From Streptomonospora sp. PA3 (GTDB lineage: Bacteria > Actinomycetota > Actinomycetes > Streptosporangiales > Streptosporangiaceae), in assembly GCF_009728995.1 (NCBI RefSeq), contig NZ_VTZW01000016.1, forward strand, positions 516,421 to 580,420: 64,000 nucleotides of DNA, written 5' to 3'. Position numbers and translations under genes: made by a program. How positions within the stretch are numbered: position 1 is the stretch's first letter; every line of letters starts with the position of its first letter. Shown here piece after piece: positions 8,939 to 16,777 of this stretch. Under the pieces are notes generated by a model. It was given only the letters and a program-made list of their open reading frames with translations, made no database searches and had not been told where the DNA came from.

Positions 8939-9955
8939 CTACTCCCCTCCCGCGAGCGTCCGCAGCACGGATTCACGCACGGAACCGTCGAGCATGTCCA
9001 CGTTCGCGCGCAGGCAGCGCACCGACCGCGTCAACCGGCGGGCCTTGTCCTTGGTGTCCCGCAACGCGGCCGCGAAGCGGTGCACGTCGTAGTCGTAGTG
9101 TGCGAACAGGTCGTCCTTCAGGCCGTACATGGTCACGGCGAGCGAGAACTGGTCGAGGAAGGCTTCGGCGACGTCGGCCGAAATCTCCTCGATCCCCTGT
9201 GCCCGCTCCGGGTTGTAGTCGACCAGCACGAGATTGCGAATGGGCGCCGCCGCGGGCGCGTTCCGCCCGAACAGCAGGTGCGGGCTCGCGAGGTAATCGC
9301 CGGATTCCATGTGGGGCGGCAGGTCGTACCGGTCGATCAGGTCGCCGAAGGAGGCGTCGCGGCGGATGCGCAACGATGAGGGGATCCCGTAGGCGTAGCC
9401 GTCGCGGACGAGCGCGTGGGTGTTGGTCAAGAAGTCGGCGCCGTGCAGGCAGGCCTGCGTCAGCAGAACGGTCTTTCCGCCGCCGTTGCGGCCCACCACG
9501 AGACTCGCACCGCCACCTGGTTGGACGAATGCACCCGCTTTGAGGTGCAGGTACCCGTTGTCGGCTGCGTGCATGGTCAGGATGTGCTTGATGAAGTACG
9601 GCCAGACGGTCCGCTCCAGAGCCGTCCCGTACACGTAGAAAGTGCGTCCGCGGGTGATCAAGAGGGCAGGATCGCCGAAATAGTGGACCAGGTAGTATCC
9701 AGCGGCAAATCGTTTTGCGCGGAACGTCCGGTCGACGCGGTCCGCGGCCTTCTCCAGGTCGAATTTGTCCCGGTCGACGTCCATGCAGATCACTTCGTAG
9801 TCGAATGCACCTTCATCCGGCAGCACATCGGCGAAGTAGTTGAATGCGGGAAACTCCTCCAGGTTGGTGGCGATCCGCACGCGGACCACGTTCAAGTCGA
9901 TGATGGCCGAGATTCTGACCTGCGTTTCCGGGCACTCGTAGTCCGCGCTTTGCAT
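8939..9955 (-). CDS. fomB: FomB-type phosphonate monophosphate kinase
   Basis: The protein is 338 aa from ATG 9955, starting 8 bases after the fomA stop. FomB adds a second phosphate to fosfomycin monophosphate, completing self-resistance in fosfomycin producers. A P-loop GRNGGGKT at residues 155-162 fits the HPr-kinase-like fold proposed for FomB. Length and position directly behind fomA match the fosfomycin clusters. The frame stays open upstream on the same strand, but that part is out of frame with FomA and has no protein character. Conserved sequence outside the P-loop is identified from memory of the family, so the assignment relies partly on gene order. Confidence 0.88.
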   Translation of the reverse strand: MQSADYECPETQVRISAIIDLNVVRVRIATNLEEFPAFNYFADVLPDEGAFDYEVICMDVDRDKFDLEKAADRVDRTFRAKRFAAGYYLVHYFGDPALLITRGRTFYVYGTALERTVWPYFIKHILTMHAADNGYLHLKAGAFVQPGGGASLVVGRNGGGKTVLLTQACLHGADFLTNTHALVRDGYAYGIPSSLRIRRDASFGDLIDRYDLPPHMESGDYLASPHLLFGRNAPAAAPIRNLVLVDYNPERAQGIEEISADVAEAFLDQFSLAVTMYGLKDDLFAHYDYDVHRFAAALRDTKDKARRLTRSVRCLRANVDMLDGSVRESVLRTLAGGE

Positions 9956-9963
9956 ACCTGTCC

Positions 9964-10752
9964 CTACGCGATTCTCGTATACGGCAGACCGTCCGGCCAG
10001 TCTTCCAGGGGCGCAAAAAGGAAATCCAAATCCTGGACGTACGGGTCTATCCGCATAATGAAGCACTCGGCCCCCAGCAAGGCGCAGGCGACGAGCGCGC
10101 CGAACTTCTCGTGCATGGCGCCGGTGGAGTCCCATTCCCCCCGCGTCCAGAGCTCGCGGTAGACGCTCTCCGGATTGCGAGCGTCCACTTCGCGGATGAC
10201 CTCCCCGTTGGCGTGTCCGCCTCGCAGGATCCCCGGGACATCGGTGAGTACCACGACCCGCGTCGGCCGGGGCACGGCGGCCAGAAGGATCTCCGGAACC
10301 CTGTCGCTGGATACGGCCTTGACTTCGCCTTCCTCTGTCAGCAGGCAGTCGCCTGCAAGGACCGGAAGGATGCCGTGTCCCAGAAAGGATTCCAGCACCT
10401 GCGACTGAACCCGGAAGCCGTCCCCGGCCGCCAGGCACATGGCAGACAGCTGCAGCGGGAACGCCTCGGCGCCGACCCGGGCCAACGCCTCCACCCACGC
10501 CCACTTCACGGTGAACGTCGCGTGCGTGAGCCCGGCGAGGGAAAGCCGGCCGGATGCGGGGCGATCGCGGATGGCCCCGTGGCCGAAGGCACCGCCGCCG
10601 GTTATCAGCGCGACCTTTCCAGGGTGGCGGACGGCCAGATCCGCGCATCTCTTGGAGAACGCCTCGACCTTTGCGGTGTCGAGGCTACCGGGAACGTTCT
10701 TCGCCGAGAACAGGCTGCCGCCGATCTTCAACGACAGGAAACCAGGAACCAC
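9964..10752 (-). CDS. fomA: FomA-type phosphonate (fosfomycin) kinase
   Basis: The protein is 262 aa from GTG 10752 with AAGGTGG just upstream. It is an amino-acid-kinase-fold enzyme that phosphorylates the phosphonate group of fosfomycin. The residues known to matter in Streptomyces FomA sit at the same numbers here: Lys9 (LKIGGS), Lys18, His58 (GGGAFGHG) and Lys216 (GAMHEK). The C-terminal GAECFIMR and DLDFLFAP segments also match FomA closely. It is transcribed together with fomB and has its own promoter region, because a strong hairpin separates it from hppE. The expected role is self-protection against an epoxyphosphonate product; a biosynthetic phosphorylation is less likely. Confidence 0.95.
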   Translation of the reverse strand: MVPGFLSLKIGGSLFSAKNVPGSLDTAKVEAFSKRCADLAVRHPGKVALITGGGAFGHGAIRDRPASGRLSLAGLTHATFTVKWAWVEALARVGAEAFPLQLSAMCLAAGDGFRVQSQVLESFLGHGILPVLAGDCLLTEEGEVKAVSSDRVPEILLAAVPRPTRVVVLTDVPGILRGGHANGEVIREVDARNPESVYRELWTRGEWDSTGAMHEKFGALVACALLGAECFIMRIDPYVQDLDFLFAPLEDWPDGLPYTRIA

Positions 10753-11138
10753 TAACCCACCTTATTCCGTCTTGACCCAGCGGCTCGCCGATGCCCGCTC
10801 GAAATCTGAAACGGCGGAGATCGAACGACCGCGCCGCTGCTTCCGGCGACGGATGCGGCCGCCCGAATTCAGCATACCGAGTGCCCAGAATTTCCGATTC
10901 GCTGCACCAATCGGACCTCTCGGACCATTCCCCAGCCGACCCGAAGCAGAGTTCGGGACGTGTGGCCGGATCTTACCACGGTCCACAGGCAGCACCGCTG
11001 ATCCGGAAAACCGCATTACCCGCGGCGGCGACGCGGAGACCGACCCGCAATACCTCCCTCGCTGCCGGCACGGCACAGTGGAGTTCCGGCAGCGAGGGAT
11101 GCTGACGCTAACGCCGGATTTCCCGGCGGCCCGGCGGA
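10753..11138. other. hppE-fomA intergenic region
   Basis: These 386 bases hold the terminator hairpin 11055-11099 just behind hppE and then about 300 bases that must carry the fomA-fomB promoter. The part at about 10760-10930 is slightly AT-richer than the genes. No convincing -35/-10 pair or operator was found, and no small gene is supported. Confidence 0.5.
11055..11099 (-). terminator. Strong hairpin downstream of hppE
   Basis: TCCCTCGCTGCCGG (11055-11068) and CCGGCAGCGAGGGA (11086-11099) form a perfect 14-bp inverted repeat with a 17-base loop. It starts 40 bases beyond the hppE stop in the direction of transcription. It should end the long pepM-to-hppE transcript and make fomA-fomB a separate unit. 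Confidence 0.8.
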
Positions 11139-11735
11139 CTAGAAGTTGACCGCGAGGAGGCGGGCCCCGCCAGAGCCCTCGGTCGCAGTGAAAGCGTGGC
11201 GCACGTAGGGCTCCAGATACAGGCTGGAGCCCGTCGGGAGAACGGTCTCGTTCGGATTCTCCGGATCGCCCCACATCATGTGGACCTCGCCTTCGAGCAC
11301 GAAGATGAATTCGCTTCCCGCGTGCCCGTCGTTGAACTTCGCCTCCTTCGGGTCGTCCACCAGTACATCCACCACCAACGGCACCATCGACGGCGCGGTG
11401 CGCGTCCGCACCAGGCAGTGGTAGACGTAGTAGTCGGTTCCCCCGCGCACACCCTTCAGCACGGACCTCTGGTCCGGGAGCTGATAGAGGGCACCGTTCT
11501 CGAGGTCGTTCTCGGCCTCCGGTGCGAGCGCTCCGATGCTCGTTCCGAGAGTCTCGGCGAGCCGACTCATCTCCTGCAGGGTGAGGTTCTCCAGGCCCCG
11601 GCCGTTCTCCCAGTCCGCCAGTCGGTCGGTACTGATTTCGAGCAGGTCCGCAAGCGCGGATCGGTCCATCTTGACCTGCTCCCTGCGCTCCTTCAAGTTG
11701 AGCGCGAACTCGCGCTCCGCCACTACTTCCGCCAT
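11139..11735 (-). CDS. hppE: (S)-2-hydroxypropylphosphonate epoxidase homologue (HppE/Fom4)
   Basis: The protein is 198 aa, the same length as Streptomyces HppE, from ATG 11735 with AAAGGA upstream. HppE is a mononuclear iron enzyme that closes the fosfomycin epoxide using H2O2. An N-terminal XRE-like helix-turn-helix fold (about 1-75) is followed by a cupin barrel. Iron ligands His138, Glu142 and His180 are all present at identical numbers. The substrate contacts known from HppE (Arg97, Tyr102, Tyr103, Tyr105, Asn135, and Lys22 for Lys23) are also kept. Most of the chain can be aligned by eye. The rest of the cluster does not make plain 2-hydroxypropylphosphonate by the known route, so the true substrate may carry an extra hydroxyl or other group at C3. 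Confidence 0.97.
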   Translation of the reverse strand: MAEVVAEREFALNLKERREQVKMDRSALADLLEISTDRLADWENGRGLENLTLQEMSRLAETLGTSIGALAPEAENDLENGALYQLPDQRSVLKGVRGGTDYYVYHCLVRTRTAPSMVPLVVDVLVDDPKEAKFNDGHAGSEFIFVLEGEVHMMWGDPENPNETVLPTGSSLYLEPYVRHAFTATEGSGGARLLAVNF

Positions 11736-11903
11736 TTCGATCCTTTCAAGTGAAATCCTGCCGGGACCTGCGCAGCCGCGTCTCATGCACACGGCCGGGT
11801 GCAATCGGGTCCCATCGGTGTATTCCGTATATTTGCGGGTGTTGGGTGCATGGGTGCCGGTCGGTCTTTGCGCCGCCGGTCGGCGGACGACGGGCCGGCT
11901 TCG

Positions 11904-13142
11904 TCAAGCGGATTGCGTTCGGCTCGCCCGGCTGCCGCGCAAGGCGTCCAGGACGGAGCAGGTGCCCCGGGCGAGGAATTGGAGGGCCGAGCCGCCTCCG
12001 GTGGAGGCGGGCCCCGACCACGGGAGTTCGGCGTTGGTGTCGCCCCCGAGCAGGAGTGCGTCGACCGCCGGAGCGGCGAACGCGTCGAGGACGCGGTCGG
12101 TCGAGTGTGTGTACCCGCCGCGGTAGTAGGACAGCGGACCGGCGAGCACCGCACGGCCGCCGCGTGATGCCAGCTTGTCCAGCGCGGTCAGCGCCCAGGG
12201 ACGCCAGGCGAAATCGACGATGGCGTAGCCGGCGGGCACCCCGTCCCGCACCCGCACCCTCTTGGGCGGGCCGTTGCACTGCGGAGTACGCGCCACGTCC
12301 ACTTCCTCGGGGATGTGGACCCGGTCGCGGCCGCGGCCGCGCAGGAACCGCGAGGCCGCCTGTGCCGCCCGGTCGGGCTCGGTTCCCAGAGTGGAGCCGC
12401 CGATGTCGTATCCCATGCCTGCCAGCAGCGCGTTCAGCACGGCTCCGCCCGGGAGGACGAGGTCGTAGGAGCCGGCTAATTCGGCCAGGCCTATCTCGAT
12501 CTTCTCCGGCTTGCGGCCGCCGACGGCGGCGATGGAGAAGCGCTCGGTGTCGGCGCCCGCCCAAGGCGCGAGCCGGGCGAGTTCGGCGGCGACGCCGTCG
12601 GTCAGGTACCCGGGGCGCCAAGCCAGCAGCCCGGCGTTCGAGGCATGGGACCGGTGGGCCTTGCTGAAGCCGCCCACGGCCACCGCGTCGCCCAGAAGGG
12701 CCAGATGTTGCGCGAACCCGGGGTCGTTGGCCTGTTCGCCGGGGTGGAACCGGGTGTTGCCGAACAGGACGATCTCCCCGTCCGCCATCTCGCGAGCCCG
12801 GTTCACCGCGGCGGGCGACGCCACCTCGGGGAAGTAGTCGACGCGGCGGTCCAAGCGCCGCGACAGGTAGTCGGCGACGTAGTGCAGGTGCTGTGCGCTG
12901 CCGTCGCCGTGGTTCCCCTGGTGGGAGAGGAGGGCCACCCGGCAGCCGTGGTCCGCGAGCCGCGCCAGGTCGCCGCACTCGGCGTCCGCACGCGCCGTGC
13001 CGACCAGATCCGGACGGATGTTGAACCCCGCGGAGTGGATCCAGCGCTGCCCGGGCCCCAAAGCGGCCTCACTCAGCAGCGGGACGCGAGCGCCCCAAGG
13101 CTGTTCGCCGTCCCTTCGTCCGGGCGGCGGCTCAGAAGCCAT
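11904..13142 (-). CDS. Divergent phosphoglycerate kinase-like enzyme
   Basis: The protein is 412 aa from ATG 13142, overlapping the ArgC-like gene by 11 bases, so translation is coupled. PGK landmarks appear in order: FNIRPDL (40-46), LLSHQGN (71-77) for the usual LSHLGRP, FGNTRFHPGE (126-135) for ENLRFHPGE, GGRKPEK (207-213), LPGGAVLNALL, GGDTNAEL and STGGGSALQFL near 375-385. Several positions differ from housekeeping PGK, which fits a changed substrate. PGK makes acyl phosphates on 3-phosphoglycerate; 3-phosphonolactate is its close phosphonate analogue. I infer that this enzyme activates the phosphonolactate carboxylate for the adjacent ArgC-like reductase. A 168-base gap separates it from hppE. 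Confidence 0.85.
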   Translation of the reverse strand: MASEPPPGRRDGEQPWGARVPLLSEAALGPGQRWIHSAGFNIRPDLVGTARADAECGDLARLADHGCRVALLSHQGNHGDGSAQHLHYVADYLSRRLDRRVDYFPEVASPAAVNRAREMADGEIVLFGNTRFHPGEQANDPGFAQHLALLGDAVAVGGFSKAHRSHASNAGLLAWRPGYLTDGVAAELARLAPWAGADTERFSIAAVGGRKPEKIEIGLAELAGSYDLVLPGGAVLNALLAGMGYDIGGSTLGTEPDRAAQAASRFLRGRGRDRVHIPEEVDVARTPQCNGPPKRVRVRDGVPAGYAIVDFAWRPWALTALDKLASRGGRAVLAGPLSYYRGGYTHSTDRVLDAFAAPAVDALLLGGDTNAELPWSGPASTGGGSALQFLARGTCSVLDALRGSRASRTQSA

Positions 13143-14232
13143 GGCTGCGCAGCCCTTCCCGCTCGTCGAGGCCGAGCATGAGGTTCATGTTCTGAATGGC
13201 CGAGCCGGCCGCCCCTTTCACGAGGTTGTCGGTGACCGCGACCGCCTTCGCGAACCCCCGCTCGGGGTCGACGTCGAGCCCGATGTGGCAGAAGTTCGAC
13301 CCCACCACTCCCCGCAACCGCGGATAGAGGTCGTACTCCTTCTCGTTCTTCGCTCCCGTCTTGGGATGGTCCAGCAAACGCACGAAGTACTCGCCGTCGG
13401 ATCCGCGCCCGTAGCGCTTGCGATAGAGCTCCAGCAGGTCGTCGCGAGTGCAGGTCGTCGCCCGGTCGCTTCGGAGGGTGGCGGTGGCCTGGATGTGGAT
13501 TCCCCGCGCGAACGCGCCGTGCGCCGTGTTGAGCGCGATCTTGACCGGTCCCCCGGCCGGACCGGCCAACCGGTCCTCCAATTCGGGACCGTGCCGATGG
13601 CCTTCGAGGCTGTAGGCGAGCACGTCTCGGTCCGCGTCGGCGTGCATCACCTCGCGGCGGGGAGAGTTGCCCGCCCCGGAGGTGCCGTTGAGGGCGTGGA
13701 TGTGTATCGGCTCGCGCCGGGCGAGGAGGCCGCTCTCAACGAGCGGAGTGAGCGCGAGGAGCGCAGTGATGGCATAGCAGCCCGGATTCGCGACCAACCG
13801 GGCCCTGCGGACGCTGTCCCGGTACAGTTCGGTCGCTCCGTAGACGGCTTCTTCGAGCAGCTGCGCCGACTCGTGCCGACGGCCGTAGACCCGCTGGTAG
13901 TCGCCGGCGTCGCGGAAGCGGAAGTCCGCGCTGAGGTCGATGACCTTCGCTCCGTTCTCCAGGAACCGCGGCGCGAGTCGCGCCGCCTCGCCAGAGGGGG
14001 TGCACAGGAAGACCACGTCCCACTCGCCGGCGCGGTTCTGCGCCTCTTCCACGGGGATGCAGCGGATCCCCGTACCGAGCAGGTTGGGGTGCATCCGCTC
14101 CAGGTCGACGTTCTCGCGGGACGTCGGAACGATCCGTCCGACCCGGGGGTGCGCCGCGAGCAGGCGGCACATCTCCACACCCGCGTATCCGGTCCCGCCG
14201 ATCACCGCGGCGGCGATATCGGAGCCGCTCAC
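13132..14232 (-). CDS. ArgC-like acyl-phosphate reductase
   Basis: The protein is 366 aa. GTG 14232 is preferred (GGAG 8 bases upstream) over an in-frame GTG at 14262. It belongs to the N-acetyl-gamma-glutamyl-phosphate reductase family, which reduces an acyl phosphate to an aldehyde with NADPH. GGTGYAG (12-18) binds the nucleotide and NPGCYA places the catalytic Cys at 152. The C-terminal KGAAGSAIQNMN is a clear ArgC hallmark. No argJ, argB or argD lies nearby; instead a PGK-like kinase follows with overlap, so the acyl phosphate most likely comes from that kinase. In this setting the substrate would be phosphonolactyl phosphate. An arginine-pathway role is unlikely. Confidence 0.9.
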   Translation of the reverse strand: MSGSDIAAAVIGGTGYAGVEMCRLLAAHPRVGRIVPTSRENVDLERMHPNLLGTGIRCIPVEEAQNRAGEWDVVFLCTPSGEAARLAPRFLENGAKVIDLSADFRFRDAGDYQRVYGRRHESAQLLEEAVYGATELYRDSVRRARLVANPGCYAITALLALTPLVESGLLARREPIHIHALNGTSGAGNSPRREVMHADADRDVLAYSLEGHRHGPELEDRLAGPAGGPVKIALNTAHGAFARGIHIQATATLRSDRATTCTRDDLLELYRKRYGRGSDGEYFVRLLDHPKTGAKNEKEYDLYPRLRGVVGSNFCHIGLDVDPERGFAKAVAVTDNLVKGAAGSAIQNMNLMLGLDEREGLRSHGF

Positions 14233-14262
14233 CGGGTGGTCTCCTGACGGACGGCGCCGCAC

Positions 14263-15297
14263 CTACGAACTGGCATCGAGCATCACCTTTCCGGTGGTCC
14301 GGTCGGAGGCCAGCAGCTCCATGCCGCGCTGCGCCTCGGAGAGCGGGAGGATGTGGGTCACGATGGGTGCCGGGTCGAGGCTGCCCGCGGCGATACCGGC
14401 GATGACGGCTTCGAAGTCGGCCGGGGTGGCCAGGGCCGATCCAGCGAGCGAGATCTCGCGCGCCACCAGGTCGTTGGCATCGAGGACGGCCGGCCCGGCG
14501 AAGTAGCTGACCACCACCGCGGTTCCGCCCCGGGCCGTGCTCCCCACTGCGTCGGCCACCGCACGCTCGTACCCCGCTGCGACGATGGCGGCGTCCGCGG
14601 GGCCGCCGAGGCGCGCGTCCACCGCGGCGGCGAGCGGTTCGGACTCGGCGTCGATGTAGTAGTCCGCTCCCAGTCCCGTTGCCAGGGCCGCCTTACCCGG
14701 CCCCCGGTCGACGCACGCGATCTCCTCGATGCCGCGCCCGCGCGCGGCGAGGACACAGCCCAGGCCGATCGTGCCGCTGCCGACCACAAGAAGGCTCCGT
14801 GGCCGCCGGGTCGGCAGCAGCGATACGGCGTGGACGGCCGTCGCGAGCGGCTCGACGAGCGCGCCCACGGCCGGGGCGGTGCCGGGGGGCAGCACGAAGG
14901 CCATGTTCTGCTCCAGGACCGCGTACTCCCCGAATGTCCCCGGCCAACCGCGATCGCCGATGTTGCGCCTGCCGGTGCAGCGGTTGACGGTCCCCTCGAG
15001 GCAGTAGCCGCACTTCCCGCAATGCGAGTACGCCGCGGAGCACACCAGGTCGCCCACCGCGAATCCGGACACCTCGGTCCCGACCTGCACCACCGTTCCG
15101 CACATCTCGTGGCCGGGCACCATGGGAGGCCGCTTGTAGGGGTGGCTTCCGTTGAACGCGGCCAGATCTGAGCCGCAGATCCCGGTCGCCGCCACGCGTA
15201 CCAGGAGCTGCCCGCCCTCGGGAGCGGGCACGGCGATCTCCTCTTCGCGCAGCAGTCCGGTCCTGCGCAGCACCATGGCCTTCATCCGCGCGGTCAC
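14263..15297 (-). CDS. Zinc-dependent medium-chain alcohol dehydrogenase
   Basis: The protein is 344 aa. GTG 15297 is chosen because its GTGA overlaps the stop of the upstream kinase-like gene by 4 bases; ATG 15285 is the alternative. Catalytic zinc ligands are Cys41 (GICGSD) and His63-Glu64 (PGHE). Structural-zinc cysteines are 93, 96, 99 and 107. A Rossmann GSGTIGLG follows at about 175-182. It resembles sorbitol/threonine-type dehydrogenases that oxidise vicinal diols or amino alcohols. In this operon a C3 diol phosphonate or an amino alcohol would be a reasonable substrate, but this is inference. Confidence 0.88.
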   Translation of the reverse strand: MTARMKAMVLRRTGLLREEEIAVPAPEGGQLLVRVAATGICGSDLAAFNGSHPYKRPPMVPGHEMCGTVVQVGTEVSGFAVGDLVCSAAYSHCGKCGYCLEGTVNRCTGRRNIGDRGWPGTFGEYAVLEQNMAFVLPPGTAPAVGALVEPLATAVHAVSLLPTRRPRSLLVVGSGTIGLGCVLAARGRGIEEIACVDRGPGKAALATGLGADYYIDAESEPLAAAVDARLGGPADAAIVAAGYERAVADAVGSTARGGTAVVVSYFAGPAVLDANDLVAREISLAGSALATPADFEAVIAGIAAGSLDPAPIVTHILPLSEAQRGMELLASDRTTGKVMLDASS

Positions 15298-16016
15298 CGC
15301 GTACGCCCGTCGGCGCCGGAATGCACTGCCAGCGGCGGTGCCGGCGCGGACCCGTCCGGGTCGGCGCCGCCGGGTCCCGCCTCGCCGTGCTCGACCGCGG
15401 CGGCCAGGTAGCGCGTGACATCGGCGACCACGTCCTCGTAGGGACGGTCCGCATCGATGACGGTCCATCCGCGCTGAGCGGCCCACCGGTCCAGCAGGTT
15501 CTGGATCCGCCGCTGGTGGGCCAGGAAGCTCTCCTCGGCGCAGGAGGGGTCCATACCGCACTCGTAGGGCACGATGTCCCCGGTCTTGCGCGCCCATGCG
15601 ACCTCCGGAGACACCCGGAGGTAGAGGGTGACCGAAGCCTGCGGCAGCCGGTCGACGACGCCCTCGACCCAGCCCTGGTCGAGGCCGTAGGCGACCTCGC
15701 TGGCGGCGTGCTTCATCCAGTAGCCGTCGACGAGCAGGGCGCCGGTGCGTGCGTCCCCCTCCCACGCTTCCAGGGCCATGTCGATCAGCCACATCAGGAA
15801 CAGCAGTCTGGCGGTGGGTGGCATGTCCGCCACCCGGTGGCGGATATAGGTGACGTCGGACGCCAGGAAGCCGGCCGCCGGATAGTGGGGGTTGTCCACG
15901 ACGTCCCACCGATCGACGTGGTGCACGGCGCAGCCCGAGCCGGCGAGGAACTCGGCTACCGCCCGGGTGACGGTGGATTTTCCGGCGCCGTCTGTTCCGG
16001 CTACGGCCACTAGCAC
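15294..16016 (-). CDS. dTMP-kinase-fold P-loop kinase
   Basis: The protein is 240 aa from GTG 16016, overlapping the HAD gene by 7 bases. Walker A GTDGAGKST occupies residues 7-15. The VDGYWMKHAA and LYLRVSPEVAWARK segments match the general plan of thymidylate-kinase-like enzymes, and a disordered Ala/Pro-rich tail follows residue 210. The DRY/LID details differ from real dTMP kinase, and a housekeeping copy is expected elsewhere. Because it lies in a tightly overlapped set (GT2, HAD, kinase, ADH), it may phosphorylate a pathway intermediate or nucleotide used for tailoring. Function is not established. Confidence 0.75.
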   Translation of the reverse strand: MLVAVAGTDGAGKSTVTRAVAEFLAGSGCAVHHVDRWDVVDNPHYPAAGFLASDVTYIRHRVADMPPTARLLFLMWLIDMALEAWEGDARTGALLVDGYWMKHAASEVAYGLDQGWVEGVVDRLPQASVTLYLRVSPEVAWARKTGDIVPYECGMDPSCAEESFLAHQRRIQNLLDRWAAQRGWTVIDADRPYEDVVADVTRYLAAAVEHGEAGPGGADPDGSAPAPPLAVHSGADGRTR

Positions 16017-16777
16017 GAATTCCCGTCCTCTCCTCGGATCCCGTTGAGCTCGGCCACCGGCCGGGGGCGCGCCGGCTGATGCGTTCCTCCCGGTCCGCCG
16101 CCGATCCTGACGACCAGGCCGCCGGTGTCGGCATCGACGGCGGCCCGCACCTGCCGCAGATCCCGGACGCTCGCGGTCACCCGCGGATCCTCGGTCGCCT
16201 GCCCCACCGCGACACAGGCCATGCCGCCTCTGCGTGCCGCCTCCCACCCGCTCGGCGCGTCCTCGACCACCACGCAGTCCCAGGCTTCGACGCCCAGGCG
16301 TGCCGCGGCGATCCGGTACCCCTGGGCGTCGGGCTTGCCGCGCTCGACGGAGTCGGCCGTGACCAGGTTCGAGGGTTCGGGAAGGCCCGCTGCGGCGAGC
16401 CGTGCGCGAGCGATCCGGCTGCTTCCCGAAGTGACGATCGCCCATCTGTCCTGCGGCAGCGCGGCGATCAGCGCCGCGGCTCCGGGCACCGGCCGCAGCG
16501 AGGGCATCTCGCGCTCGTCGTGCTCTTGGATCCGCAGCGCCTCGCGCTGCGGATCCAGGTGCGGAGCGACCGAGGCGATGAGGTCCACGTCGCGCTTGCC
16601 GTGGGACAGCCGCACCACGGTGTCGGGATCGAGTCCGCGCTCCGCCGCCCATGCGCTCATCGCCCGGATGATGGCGGCCAGCGAGTCGACGAGGACCCCG
16701 TCCAGGTCGAAGAGGAGGGCGCCGCAGGCCAGCACGGTCTCGTGGTCGGTTCCGTCTACCGGAACGTGCTGCTTCAT
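16010..16777 (-). CDS. HAD-superfamily phosphatase
   Basis: The protein is 255 aa from ATG 16777, whose ATGA overlaps the glycosyltransferase stop. HAD motif I is FDLDGVLVDS with Asp24 and Asp26, motif II is TSGSS, motif III Lys lies in ERGKPDAQGY and motif IV is EDAPSG. The helical cap after motif I fits the beta-phosphoglucomutase/sugar-phosphatase group. The probable role is removing a phosphate ester from a cluster intermediate, or interconverting sugar phosphates for the adjacent GT2. Substrate unknown. Confidence 0.85.
   Translation of the reverse strand: MKQHVPVDGTDHETVLACGALLFDLDGVLVDSLAAIIRAMSAWAAERGLDPDTVVRLSHGKRDVDLIASVAPHLDPQREALRIQEHDEREMPSLRPVPGAAALIAALPQDRWAIVTSGSSRIARARLAAAGLPEPSNLVTADSVERGKPDAQGYRIAAARLGVEAWDCVVVEDAPSGWEAARRGGMACVAVGQATEDPRVTASVRDLRQVRAAVDADTGGLVVRIGGGPGGTHQPARPRPVAELNGIRGEDGNSC

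Noticed and set aside
13132-14232. Arginine biosynthesis argC
   Set aside because: No other arg gene is present, and it overlaps a PGK-like gene within the pepM operon.
15294-16016. Housekeeping thymidylate kinase
   Set aside because: The P-loop fits, but the other motifs diverge and the gene is tightly coupled to HAD and ADH genes of the cluster.
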